Shown here: positions 22,664-29,519 of the stretch, one piece after another | Layout of the letters: every line of letters begins with the position of its first letter | Position numbering within the stretch: position 1 is the stretch's first letter | Virus record (IMG/VR): IMGVR_UViG_3300035183_000110 | Coordinates: 1-39,901 of that record | From: a virus | Direction: 5' to 3' (one strand) | Length of the DNA: 39,901 bases | Notes under the pieces: generated by a model | Told to the model about the DNA's origin: nothing | The model's input: the letters and a program-made list of their open reading frames with translations, nothing else | Database searches by the model: none | Made by a program: the position numbers and the translations under genes

Positions 22664-23101
22664 TTAAGGTTTATATTTTCTTTCCCATCGGTTCATTTCA
22701 GCAATGAGTTTTTGCCGCAAGTCGTTCCCATCTTCAAGGAAAAGCCAGGGCACTCCTTCGTTGACATGCAGGACAAGCGTGTCCCAGAGCGCCGGCTCAT
22801 CGTTGTCAACGTCGGGAATATCTCCGCCAAAGTAGAACAGTAGAGGAAATTCGTTCTCATCGTTCACTTGATACATTCGCGTTGGCGTCTCGCCAAGTTC
22901 CTCAACGCGTTGTTCCGTGACAACATCCGGTTCCGCTATCAAAACCGACCGCTCTCTTCGCGGTTCCTTCACTTTTCCAGAAAGGCGGAAAAACTCCGCC
23001 TTTGCCGTCAACGGGTTTGTTGCAATGATGATAACTTCTGGCTCCCGCAATCCACCTGCGAAAAAATAGGCTTTCAAGTTGACGTTCGTATTGGAGTTCA
23101 T
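22664..23101 (-). CDS. Accessory acidic protein, unknown
   Basis: A 145-residue protein with a strong AGGAGG site before ATG 23101, 10 bp after the RadC-like gene. It opens with strand-rich sequence (VNLKAYFFAGGLREPEVIII), has an acidic middle (GGDIPDVDNDEPALWDTLVLHV) and a charged helical end. No family recognised. It is cotranscribed with the RadC-like gene from cassette C. Confidence 0.78.
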   Translation of the reverse strand: MNSNTNVNLKAYFFAGGLREPEVIIIATNPLTAKAEFFRLSGKVKEPRRERSVLIAEPDVVTEQRVEELGETPTRMYQVNDENEFPLLFYFGGDIPDVDNDEPALWDTLVLHVNEGVPWLFLEDGNDLRQKLIAEMNRWERKYKP

Positions 23102-23111
23102 GGTCGGCCTC

Positions 23112-23591
23112 CTACATTAGGCCGCTTTCTGCCAAGGAAACGATTTCGTTTCCCGCAAAAATAACATGATCCAAAACGTCAATACCGAGAATTTTGCCGG
23201 CGTCAACAAGTTGTTTCGTGAGCCGGATGTCTTCCGCCGACGGCGTCGGGTTGCCGGATGGATGATTGTGTGCAATGATGATGGAAGCGGCTGCGCCAAG
23301 TATTGCCGTTCTGAACACTTCCCGCGCGTGAGCGAGTGAAGCGTTCAAGGTTCCCTCAGAAACTATATCGACAACCTGTACTGTGTTTGACGTTGACAAA
23401 ACGAAAACGACAAGCCGTTCGTGTATCAATCCGTCAAACAGGAAAGCGAATTGCTTCATGTCTTCGGGCCGCGAGATTTTTGTTCCCTTGCGGAATCCTT
23501 GCGGTACGTCCTGAACGTCTTGAAAACGCCACACAATTTGCTTCAACGCGACATTCCGGAATTTCACGGGTTTGAATGTTGAGGCTGGCAT
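23112..23591 (-). CDS. RadC-like JAMM-fold protein
   Basis: A 159-residue RadC/YeeS-type protein. The JAMM metal motif is complete: Glu58 (in HERL), HNHPSGNPTPSAED with His108, His110, Ser112 and Asp121. It lacks the N-terminal HhH part of chromosomal RadC, like mobile-element versions. AGAGGA precedes ATG 23591. It is the first gene behind cassette C. The family's activity is not settled; a metallopeptidase or nucleic-acid role is usually proposed, and copies on phages and near defence genes are common. Confidence 0.88.
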   Translation of the reverse strand: MPASTFKPVKFRNVALKQIVWRFQDVQDVPQGFRKGTKISRPEDMKQFAFLFDGLIHERLVVFVLSTSNTVQVVDIVSEGTLNASLAHAREVFRTAILGAAASIIIAHNHPSGNPTPSAEDIRLTKQLVDAGKILGIDVLDHVIFAGNEIVSLAESGLM

Positions 23592-23609
23592 TTTGTTTTC
23601 CTCTTGCTG

Positions 23610-23784
23610 TTTGTTGGTGAATGATTCAGTGAATTACTGTACTTAACTTAATACATGAACGCGCGCAATACAAGAGAAAAGTTGGCAGTCAAAACTCAAT
23701 TCCAACTTGGAATTGACTTCCGCGAATATGTCAGAGATGCAGGCACAACACTTTGATTTTCCATCGGTTAAGTTCTCGGCACTC
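23610..23784 (-). repeat. Promoter/operator repeat cassette C
   Basis: Third copy of the cassette, upstream of the RadC-like gene. It is nearly identical to B over its whole length (ACGCGCGCAATACAAG replaces ATGCGCCCAATACAAG) and shares AATCGAGAGAAAAAAA with D beyond the common end. Confidence 0.93.
23697..23715. promoter_or_regulatory. Palindromic operator C
   Basis: Perfect 19-bp palindrome CAATTCCAA-C-TTGGAATTG, the same as in cassettes B and D. Confidence 0.72.
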
Positions 23785-23793
23785 AATCGAGAG

Positions 23794-23827
23794 AAAAAAA
23801 AAACGCAGGCCGCCGGAACGGCCTGCG
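23794..23827 (-). terminator. Intrinsic terminator before cassette C
   Basis: Perfect 9-bp stem CGCAGGCCG / CGGCCTGCG with a 6-nt loop, then ten Us on the minus strand. It closes the DUF932/DUF6166-like transcript, 24 bp after the 75-residue gene, directly before the next cassette. Confidence 0.9.
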
Positions 23828-23850
23828 CTCAAGGATTACTCAGAAAGCGC

Positions 23851-24078
23851 TCATTTCACGCCATTGTCAAACCGACGCGTGTGTAACGTTGCTCGCTTCA
23901 TTGGCAACTCTAACCATAGCGAAGTTTTGTCTCTGTCAATTCTGCCCTCAGTCTTAATCGGTGCCTTGAGTCGTTTCCCTATCTCGAAGAGATACGCCGA
24001 CTCTTCTTGATTGTCCGACACCAACCGCAATAGACACTCGCGGTCATTCTCGTCAATTGCAAACCAAAGAATTTGCAT
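23851..24078 (-). CDS. Small accessory protein, unknown
   Basis: A 75-residue protein. I chose the second of two in-frame ATGs (24078) because AAAGGA lies 7 nt upstream and the start overlaps the preceding stop as TAATG. The sequence opens MQILWFAIDENDRECLLRLV and has a central ESAYLFEIGKRLKAPI segment and a basic end. No family recognised; it is translationally coupled to the DUF6166-like gene. Confidence 0.72.
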   Translation of the reverse strand: MQILWFAIDENDRECLLRLVSDNQEESAYLFEIGKRLKAPIKTEGRIDRDKTSLWLELPMKRATLHTRRFDNGVK

Positions 24079-24542
24079 TACCATTTCCTTTCTCTCGCGT
24101 GTACGTTGAATTGTCGAAAGATGCGCGCTCGAATATCTGCACTCGTATCGTTAGCGGAAGTCGGTGCCGTCATTTCCCAATGTCCGCAGGAACACCTCGC
24201 CCGCGCGTCGCGCAATGATGCAATCACAAGGCTGTGTTCAAATTCCTTGCTGTCTCGCGTTTTCCGTAAAACCCAACTCCGTGCATCGAACTCTATCTCA
24301 AACGAGTGTTGCGGAAGTGACGCAACAAACACAACCTTGAATTCCTGATATAGACGCAAGGCCGTTTCTTCATCGGTGACGTGCAGGAGTATTGCAAGCG
24401 CCGATTGAGCGCAGCCCGAACCCATGTACCCAAACGAAAAGCCGCTCGGTGAGTGATTACGGAGTTTCAACGACTCCGAGAGATTCACCTTCTCCCCGTC
24501 AATCGTGATTTCATGCTTCTCCGCATTGTAGCTTAGCTTCAT
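24078..24542 (-). CDS. DUF6166-like protein with C-terminal Cys pair
   Basis: A 154-residue protein. The region LSESLKLRNHSPSGFSFGY, GSGCAQSALAILLHV matches the DUF6166 type (SLKLRNHSPTGFEWGY followed by SGPAQLALALL). The C-terminal part, ending RFDARSWVLRKTRD-like and ARCSCGHWEM sequence, adds a CSCGHW motif that could bind metal. The ribosome binding site is weak (GAGACC). Function of the family is unknown; members are typical of plasmids and phages. Confidence 0.72.
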   Translation of the reverse strand: MKLSYNAEKHEITIDGEKVNLSESLKLRNHSPSGFSFGYMGSGCAQSALAILLHVTDEETALRLYQEFKVVFVASLPQHSFEIEFDARSWVLRKTRDSKEFEHSLVIASLRDARARCSCGHWEMTAPTSANDTSADIRARIFRQFNVHARERKW

Positions 24543-24573
24543 GGCGTGGTCTCTGTTTTGGTGAGTAGAAGAA

Positions 24574-24609
24574 CCGAAAGGCGAAAGCGTGCCGGCCTTC
24601 GCCTTTCGG
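24574..24609 (-). terminator. 12-bp hairpin after the DUF932 gene
   Basis: Perfect CCGAAAGGCGAA / TTCGCCTTTCGG stem with a 12-nt loop, followed on the minus strand by TTCTTCTACTC, moderately U-rich. It lies 13 bp after the DUF932 stop, before the next gene, and is probably a partial terminator. Confidence 0.6.
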
Positions 24610-24622
24610 GTTTGTTGGTTTG

Positions 24623-25594
24623 TCAGTTCAACATAGATACTGCAAGGTCAAACGCTCGCTCTTTGAAATTCGCTTTCGTGCCGAACCACATACTTTTGAG
24701 TTCTTCAGCTTCCTTGCGGTTCGTTCCGGCCACGTGGTCAGCGAATTCCGTTGCCGCGTTGTACGCTCCCCATAGAGTCCCCTTGGCAGAATCGAGATTT
24801 GCGCCAGCTCCTTGGTGTGCAAGCGCAACGATAAAGTCGATTTGATTTTCCTTGCGCGTTGACAGTTCCCTCTCGCCGTTTGCAACAAGTTTCGTTGCGT
24901 ACTCAATGAGTTCTGCATCACTCAAGCGCTTCAAGGTCATTTTGTTGAATATCGACTCAAGCTGTTCGTACAGTTGATTCGTCAACCCAAGGATTTTGTG
25001 CGCCTCGTGCAATTGTGAGAGAGTTGTCTCCCTGTGCAAGATGTTGACTTGCATCTCGCTCCCTTTGAGCGCAGCGTTCAATGTATTATTGCACACTACA
25101 CGGATTGGGGTCAGCTTCGCCTTGACGCAAGTTTTCCCGTCGTGCCCGTTAACGAGTAGAAGATACTTCTCGATAATATCTTCACCATTTAGTTTGATAT
25201 AGCCCGGAAGTTTCGCCAAAATCCAAATGCGCTCACCCTTCCCAAGCACTCCAGCCGTGTGATACATTGCTTCACCCTGGCCTACGAGAGAGTCAAAGAA
25301 TTTGAACGCGTCTCGATTTTGTAGTACTGTATATTTCCGACCTACAACCGCTAATGGCGTGTTCGTGTCCGTGCGTACTGTTGCAAAGTAGTTCTCGACG
25401 GGAATCGCTTGCCCAAGACTCGGGATTGCCTGCAAAGGCATTTTCACGACTTCATAATCCAAGCAAGCCGCCTCGATTGCTTCCTCTGCGGTCGCCGGAT
25501 TTTCTAATCGTTGCCCAAGGGCGTGCCAAGGTGTTTCGCCGTAGTAGAACATCGAAACCTTGCCGTTCGCGTTTGTGTGCAGGTTGTGTGCCAT
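24623..25594 (-). CDS. DUF932 (phage/plasmid-like TIGR03299) protein
   Basis: A 323-residue protein from ATG 25594, with GAGG 10 nt upstream. It shows the family marks: MFYYGETPWHALGQRLENPATAEEAI at the start, FATVRTDTNTPLAVVGRKYT, FFDSLVGQGEAMYHTAGVLGKGERIWILAKLP, PIRVVCNNTLNAAL and, near the end, GTLWGAYNAATEFADHV. These proteins are widespread on plasmids and phages and have no agreed function; they are often highly expressed early genes. It is the first gene behind repeat cassette D. Confidence 0.88.
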   Translation of the reverse strand: MAHNLHTNANGKVSMFYYGETPWHALGQRLENPATAEEAIEAACLDYEVVKMPLQAIPSLGQAIPVENYFATVRTDTNTPLAVVGRKYTVLQNRDAFKFFDSLVGQGEAMYHTAGVLGKGERIWILAKLPGYIKLNGEDIIEKYLLLVNGHDGKTCVKAKLTPIRVVCNNTLNAALKGSEMQVNILHRETTLSQLHEAHKILGLTNQLYEQLESIFNKMTLKRLSDAELIEYATKLVANGERELSTRKENQIDFIVALAHQGAGANLDSAKGTLWGAYNAATEFADHVAGTNRKEAEELKSMWFGTKANFKERAFDLAVSMLN

Positions 25595-25668
25595 AGTGTT
25601 TTGCCTCGTTTTTTTTGTGAGTGTATTAGTGAATTGCAATACTAAGATACAACACGAAGCTCGCGAAG

Positions 25669-25783
25669 ACAAGAGAAAAGTTGGCAGTCAAAACTCAATT
25701 CCAACTTGGAATTGACTTCCGTGAATATGCCAGAGATGCAGGCACAACACTTTGATTTTCCATCGGTTAAGTTCTCGGCACTC
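25669..25783 (-). repeat. Promoter/operator repeat cassette D (shorter copy)
   Basis: Fourth cassette. It shares ACAAGAGAAAAGTTGGCAGT, the palindrome and everything up to CGGCACTC with B and C, then AATCGAGAGAAAAAAA with C. The gene-proximal ~45 bp differ, so here the operator is joined to a different core (possibly TTGTCT-17-TATCTT) serving the DUF932 gene. Confidence 0.92.
25696..25714. promoter_or_regulatory. Palindromic operator D
   Basis: Perfect 19-bp palindrome CAATTCCAA-C-TTGGAATTG. It is retained here although the neighbouring gene-proximal sequence has been replaced, which argues that it is the functional core. Confidence 0.74.
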
Positions 25784-25801
25784 AATCGAGAGAAAAAAAA
25801 T

Positions 25802-26545
25802 TTAGAACGGCAGTTTGATAGAACGTTGGTACTCGTGTGAGGGTTTGCCGAAGTGGCTAAAGCCTCGGCCTCTCACTACATTTCCGAACATGCGTTTAAG
25901 AAACAAAAAGTCGTTCCGCTCGGTTTCTTTGTTCCGGAACTCCGCTTGTCCGCCAATGTTTTTGAACGTTGCAAGTTGCACCATGCCAAAACGCGTGTCG
26001 AAAAAAGCATAACGGTGATAAAACGCATTTATGAGCGAACCGAAGTAATCCTCTACGGCAATGGCTTCCTCATGGAAAAAGATATTTGAACCTTTCAACA
26101 GGCCGAACGCACACCCGTTGCAATAGCCCGTGAGCCGAAATGGCCTGTAAGGTTTGAAGCATCGCGCGTCGCTTACTGTCCCGAAGCCGAATAAGTACGC
26201 ACCAAGTTCTTTCGCCATGTTCGCAGTTACTTGGATTATGTCGTATGCAAGCGCAGGCTCGACAACGGTCGGCAAAAGCGAGTATGGCGGAATGTACAAG
26301 CGTTGCATGGCTTGTATATCATCGTCGAGCATCATTACGTCGCCAAATTTTCGATATATCCAATTCCGTTTTGCGGCCAAGCCCCTCACGGTGTCGGGGT
26401 GCGTCACAATTTCGATGTTCGGGTTGTGCTGTTTGTACTCTTTCAATTGCGACTCCGGCACGCAGAGAATGCAATTTGCAACAGCGTCCTTTGTTCTCAC
26501 CCTCGCTGCGCGTTTGTGTGACGGTATCACGACTTTGACTTCCAT
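25802..26545 (-). CDS. TET-associated-type (TAGT-like) glycosyltransferase
   Basis: A 247-residue GT-A-like protein with AAAGGGG before ATG 26545. It opens VKVVIPSHKRAARVRT, continues ILCVPESQLKEYKQHNPNIE and GLAAKRNWIYRKFGDV, and has MLDDDI (residues 72-77), the expected metal/nucleotide-sugar DxD-type motif. This layout matches the phage glycosyltransferases found with TET/JBP oxygenases, which sugar-modify hydroxymethylated bases. No oxygenase or hydroxymethyl-nucleotide enzyme is visible in this genome, so the acceptor is unknown. It follows the ParB-like gene by 17 bp, suggesting a common job. Confidence 0.68.
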   Translation of the reverse strand: MEVKVVIPSHKRAARVRTKDAVANCILCVPESQLKEYKQHNPNIEIVTHPDTVRGLAAKRNWIYRKFGDVMMLDDDIQAMQRLYIPPYSLLPTVVEPALAYDIIQVTANMAKELGAYLFGFGTVSDARCFKPYRPFRLTGYCNGCAFGLLKGSNIFFHEEAIAVEDYFGSLINAFYHRYAFFDTRFGMVQLATFKNIGGQAEFRNKETERNDFLFLKRMFGNVVRGRGFSHFGKPSHEYQRSIKLPF

Positions 26546-26562
26546 GATTGCCCCTTTCTGTT

Positions 26563-27249
26563 TTAGCCTTTATCTCGTGTGTTCCACAATTCCATGAAGC
26601 GGTCGTAAGGTATGACTCGCCCAAGTCCGAACATGGTCGACTTATATCCTTTCTCATGTCGGAGTTTCAACGTATCCGCCAAGTGTGTGAAGTCTATCTC
26701 GTTCTTGCAGAATATCAATACGTAGTCGTATCGTTCGCTGAATCTTGGCGTGATTGGATACTCTCCGAGTTCGTCTTTTGCAAATCCTTCATCTTCATCA
26801 TCGACGAGTTTTTTCTCATTGAACGTCAAGTTGATTTCATCCATGAGTTCGTCAACGTCCAAGTCGAACTCCGCCATGTAGTCCATGAAACCTGAGCGGT
26901 TCACGTCGGCGTATGCCGAAGAGTACAACAGAACGAGCTTGCTCGCTTCTTTCTTGTTTGCGCACTCGATAAATTCGGCAGGGAGTTTCGCAGGAACGTT
27001 GTAGCCTGCCGCCTCGAGCTCGCGGAGTATAAGGCAACGATGGTACCCATCGAGGCAGTAAATGTCCTTGCCGTTTTCCCACACCTTGAACGTTTCGAGG
27101 AAGTGGTTCCGGATGATACTTTCTCGCAGTCGTTTCTTCAGTTCCGGCGGAAACGTTTTGAATCGGTCACTCTGAAGGAATTTGAACTTGCGCCAATCGG
27201 TCGGTTCCGTTTTCACGACTCTGCTCTTGATTTCCATGTTGTCGTTCAT
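26563..27249 (-). CDS. ParB-like nuclease/DNA-binding domain protein
   Basis: A 228-residue protein from ATG 27249 (CAGGAG upstream). It has a ParB N-terminal-like core: KFKFLQSDRFKTFPPELKKR, then GKDIYCLDGYHRCLILRELE, the modified GxHR-type motif (GYHR). An acidic linker (KKLVDDEDEGFAKDE) leads to a C-terminal domain with RFSERYDYVLIFCKNEIDF and STMFGLGRVIP. Such phage ParB-like proteins commonly sit beside DNA-modification genes, as here beside the glycosyltransferase, and are not partition proteins as such; there is no ParA. A site-selecting or regulatory role for modification is plausible (inference). Confidence 0.82.
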   Translation of the reverse strand: MNDNMEIKSRVVKTEPTDWRKFKFLQSDRFKTFPPELKKRLRESIIRNHFLETFKVWENGKDIYCLDGYHRCLILRELEAAGYNVPAKLPAEFIECANKKEASKLVLLYSSAYADVNRSGFMDYMAEFDLDVDELMDEINLTFNEKKLVDDEDEGFAKDELGEYPITPRFSERYDYVLIFCKNEIDFTHLADTLKLRHEKGYKSTMFGLGRVIPYDRFMELWNTRDKG

Positions 27250-27430
27250 CGTTCTTCTCCTGTTTCTGTTTGTAAATCCCAAGTCGGTAGTAGTTTTGCC
27301 GGATTGTCTCGAAGCTCAAGAACATTTCCGCCGCGACTCGTTCCATTGCCGCCTCCAGCGGTAGCCGCTTCCTCAGTTCCTGAACCTTGCTGCGTATCGC
27401 TTCTTGACGTTTCTTTGTTGTTTCTTTCAT
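27167..27430 (-). CDS. Small helix-turn-helix protein overlapping the ParB-like gene
   Basis: An 87-residue protein from ATG 27430, with AAAGGGG upstream. MKETTKKRQEAIRSKVQELR is followed by LPLEAAMERVAAEMFLSFET and IRQNYYRLG, a clear helix-turn-helix-like region, then a Gln/Glu/Asn-rich tail. Its last 83 bp overlap the ParB-like gene in another frame. It could be the regulator of this region, though that is only suggested by its fold. Confidence 0.68.
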   Translation of the reverse strand: MKETTKKRQEAIRSKVQELRKRLPLEAAMERVAAEMFLSFETIRQNYYRLGIYKQKQEKNDERQHGNQEQSRENGTDRLAQVQIPSE

Positions 27431-27668
27431 GGTTTCCCCTTTCGTGATAGTCACGTGCGCGTTTTGATTTTGTCCACATTCCGTATCGAGCAACAGTCGC
27501 GAACAGTACAACAGAAGCGCCATCTCGTTCACGGTGTTTCGTATCTTCCGCCCTTTCTTTTGAGATTCCATAGCGCCTCATCACCTTGTCGAGAACAAGC
27601 GAACCGCTTGCGTAATAGCGCCCGTCCAGATTCCCCGAATTGTCGGGGTAGATTATCACTTTCTTCAA
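27246..27668 (-). CDS. Possible small protein with TTG start, overlapping frames downstream
   Basis: A 140-codon frame from TTG 27668 (AAAGGG upstream) to a TGA that overlaps the ParB-like ATG (ATGA). The first ~75 residues (KKVIIYPDNSGNLDGRYYAS, VMRRYGISKER, ASVVLFATVARYGMW) look like real protein. The remainder, rich in Gly/Glu/Thr/Arg, overlaps the helix-turn-helix gene and looks like a shadow of it. Real coding of the first half is likely; the true 3' extent is uncertain. Confidence 0.45.
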   Translation of the reverse strand: MKKVIIYPDNSGNLDGRYYASGSLVLDKVMRRYGISKERAEDTKHRERDGASVVLFATVARYGMWTKSKRARDYHERGNHERNNKETSRSDTQQGSGTEEAATAGGGNGTSRGGNVLELRDNPAKLLPTWDLQTETGEER

Positions 27669-27680
27669 TGTTTGTCCCTT

Positions 27681-27890
27681 TCAATTTTTGGCATCGAGAA
27701 GATTCAGCGCCCGCCGGATTGCGTCCGCCGTTTCTTCCGTTAATCGCATGGCCTGTATCGTTTTTCCCGTCCGGTCTTTCTCCGCGACTTCAACTGTGTG
27801 AAAGTCGCTCGGTGCATCGCTCGCTGCTTTTTGCTTCCGTGTCACTACAACGCGCTTGCCTTGTGACCTGAGCGGTATCGTGATTATCAT
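27681..27890 (-). CDS. Small protein, unknown
   Basis: A 69-residue protein coupled to the preceding gene by an ATGA overlap. The basic first half (IPLRSQGKRVVVTRKQ) is followed by VEVAEKDRTGKTIQAMRLTE and a short helix ending ALNLLDAKN. No family recognised. It belongs to the replication-region operon downstream of the initiator. Confidence 0.72.
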   Translation of the reverse strand: MIITIPLRSQGKRVVVTRKQKAASDAPSDFHTVEVAEKDRTGKTIQAMRLTEETADAIRRALNLLDAKN

Positions 27891-28159
27891 TTCTTGCCCT
27901 TTCTAAATGCCTCCGGATTCGTGCAAGTGGCATGATGGTCAACGTAGCCATATTCTCCCGCTCCGAATCCGCCTCTTCGTACGTGCCCGTCTTGCGTTAT
28001 CAACGTTAGGCCGTTCGCCTGTTTCTTGTCAATCATCTCTTGCGTGATAATCACGGGGTCTGGATTCACGACAAAGTATCGACTACTTATTGCTGAACGG
28101 ATGAACGCAATGGGAGCGGAACAGGCTCGGCATGGTCGTGTGTTGGTCAGCTTGATCAT
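27887..28159 (-). CDS. Small Cys-motif protein (probable zinc-binding)
   Basis: A 90-residue protein with an N-terminal CRACSAPIAFIRS pair of cysteines and a later HHATCTNPEAFRK motif; together CxxC and HxxC could bind zinc. I recognise the general type (short phage proteins starting ...C.AC.API.FI) next to replication genes. ATGA overlaps with both neighbours show tight coupling. Function unknown; nucleic-acid binding is a reasonable guess. Confidence 0.76.
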   Translation of the reverse strand: MIKLTNTRPCRACSAPIAFIRSAISSRYFVVNPDPVIITQEMIDKKQANGLTLITQDGHVRRGGFGAGEYGYVDHHATCTNPEAFRKGKK

Positions 28160-29190
28160 CGGTTCACTCCGATTTTTTTGATTAGCTCATCTATGGGTTT
28201 GCTCAAGTTTCCGTCACTCGCCGCCGATACAAGCTCGTTCGGGTGCTTCAATCGGTCAACGGTATAGGCGTAATGGTCGCGGACTGCGTTTTTCGCCGTC
28301 GCCCGTATCGTAGCCTTTATCCCAAGCGCCACGTAGTCCAGCCAATTGTATTTATACCTCAGAACGTTCAACGCGTTCGTCAATATCTTGATTTTCACAT
28401 CATCCTTGACCTTGTAACAAAGCAGCCGCAGGTCGGACTCAAGGCTCCCCGTGCGTGGTTTCCACTCGAACGGGTTTGCCCGCCTCGTGGCGTTCTCGGC
28501 TATTATCAAGCGTCGAATGGATTGAACGAACAACACAAACTCCCTTTCATCCGGCCTCAGGATGAAGTCCTTCGATAGCAATTCGTCCTCCGTCCTTGCG
28601 CTTTCCCTTTGCCTTTGATTTTCCTCAACGTGCGAATGCACGTGTAAACTAATCTTTTCTTGTTGGTCAGGTTGGTTAGGTTGGTTGGTTGGTTGGTTGG
28701 TGCGTCCGACAAAACGCGGACTTGTCGCGGACAGGTCGCGGACAAGTCCGTCGTTTGTCTCAGACTTGTCGCGGACAAGTCCATCGTTTGTCTCAGACTT
28801 GTCGCGGACAGTCTGCCCATTCAAGCCATACAACCGAAGCATCTCAAGGTATAGCTCCGGCCTGCGCTTGAACTTGTAGTTTTTCAAATATCGCCCTGCA
28901 TATTCCGGCCAATCGTGGACACGAAAAACGCCATCGCTCCGGTCAATCCATCCATTGCCTACCATAGCCTCAACAAAAGCATCCGCGTTCTCGTGGTCGA
29001 GGCCTACGCCTTCCGCCAATACCTTGGAGTTGAATTTGCGCAAGTCTCCAGTCGGTGCATAGTCCATCACGAAAAACCAGAACGCATGCAGCCTGCCAAC
29101 GGCCTCGTATTTATTCCATCCCATAGCTTGAGCGAGAAGTAACGTCTTTGGATGGTTAATCAACTCGTGGTGTGATTCAATCCAACTCAT
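28156..29190 (-). CDS. Replication initiator (phage replisome organiser type)
   Basis: A 344-residue protein. It opens MSWIESHHELINHPKT with a winged-helix-like domain through about residue 110 (GWIDRSDGVFRVHDW), typical of phage replisome-organiser/DnaD-like N-termini. The middle (128-180) is a low-complexity linker carrying two copies of an 11-residue unit (VRDKSETNDGL) and a run of Asn/Gln/Pro/Thr. The C-terminal half is helical and may contact the helicase. The linker DNA contains iterons, as in the lambda O gene. The start overlaps the winged-helix gene in ATGA. No helicase or polymerase gene is present, so host enzymes must be recruited. Confidence 0.78.
   Translation of the reverse strand: MSWIESHHELINHPKTLLLAQAMGWNKYEAVGRLHAFWFFVMDYAPTGDLRKFNSKVLAEGVGLDHENADAFVEAMVGNGWIDRSDGVFRVHDWPEYAGRYLKNYKFKRRPELYLEMLRLYGLNGQTVRDKSETNDGLVRDKSETNDGLVRDLSATSPRFVGRTNQPTNQPNQPDQQEKISLHVHSHVEENQRQRESARTEDELLSKDFILRPDEREFVLFVQSIRRLIIAENATRRANPFEWKPRTGSLESDLRLLCYKVKDDVKIKILTNALNVLRYKYNWLDYVALGIKATIRATAKNAVRDHYAYTVDRLKHPNELVSAASDGNLSKPIDELIKKIGVNR
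28666..28701. repeat. GGTT tetranucleotide tract
   Basis: Imperfect (GGTT)n tract, with five uninterrupted units at its right end, adjacent to the iterons inside the initiator gene. It encodes the Asn/Gln/Pro/Thr linker on the minus strand. The asymmetric composition could ease strand opening or cause slippage. Confidence 0.8.
28719..28810. repeat. Iteron cluster inside the initiator gene (probable origin of replication)
   Basis: Four copies of a 15-bp unit GACTTGTCGCGGACA (28719-28733, 28730-28744 with two changes, 28763-28777, 28796-28810). The last two lie in a 33-bp direct repeat (28741-28773 and 28774-28806) differing at one base. Iterons inside the initiator's linker region, with a GGTT tract alongside, match the lambda-type origin design. 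Confidence 0.7.
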
Positions 29191-29519
29191 GCCTCAGCCT
29201 CCCAAATGGTGGGTTGCGTTGTTGTCCAGTCCTGAAGCCGGCTCACTGCCAGCAAAATGTTGGTCGCCTCGTTCTTCAGGTGGAGAATCACTCCCTCAAG
29301 TTCTGAAGCGTCGCGGGCCATGAAATAGCCGCACGGTCTCGATTTCGATGAGCCTATCTTGTGCCCTTGCAGTCTTGCCTCCCGTACGATTTCCGCGACT
29401 TTCCGTTGCGTGATTCCGAACATCTCACCAACGGCCTCGCCCGTTATCGGGTTGTCCTTTGTATGCGAACCAATTACCCTGAGCACCGCGAGCGTCAACT
29501 TGACTTCGTCAATAGCCAT
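29187..29519 (-). CDS. Winged-helix DNA-binding protein
   Basis: A 110-residue protein from ATG 29519 (GAGGAAAC upstream). KLTLAVLRVIGSHTKDNPIT, then GEAVGEMFGITQRKVAEIV and REARLQGHKIGSSKSRPCGY form a textbook winged-helix: helix, recognition helix, then a beta-wing with KSRPCGYF. The C-terminal helix may dimerise. It is located immediately before the initiator and coupled to it; it may assist origin binding or regulate the early operon. Confidence 0.8.
   Translation of the reverse strand: MAIDEVKLTLAVLRVIGSHTKDNPITGEAVGEMFGITQRKVAEIVREARLQGHKIGSSKSRPCGYFMARDASELEGVILHLKNEATNILLAVSRLQDWTTTQPTIWEAEA

Noticed and set aside
19777-25783. Four repeats read as a CRISPR array or an insertion element
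   Set aside because: Copies are 2 kb apart, 115-180 bp long, without spacers, terminal inverted repeats or transposase; they sit at starts of transcription units.
26563-27249. ParB-like protein as a plasmid partition system
   Set aside because: No ParA and no parS-like repeats beside it; the pairing with a glycosyltransferase suggests another role.
28719-28810. Short direct repeats as a CRISPR array
   Set aside because: Units are in frame inside a gene, overlap each other and have no unique spacers; iterons explain them better.
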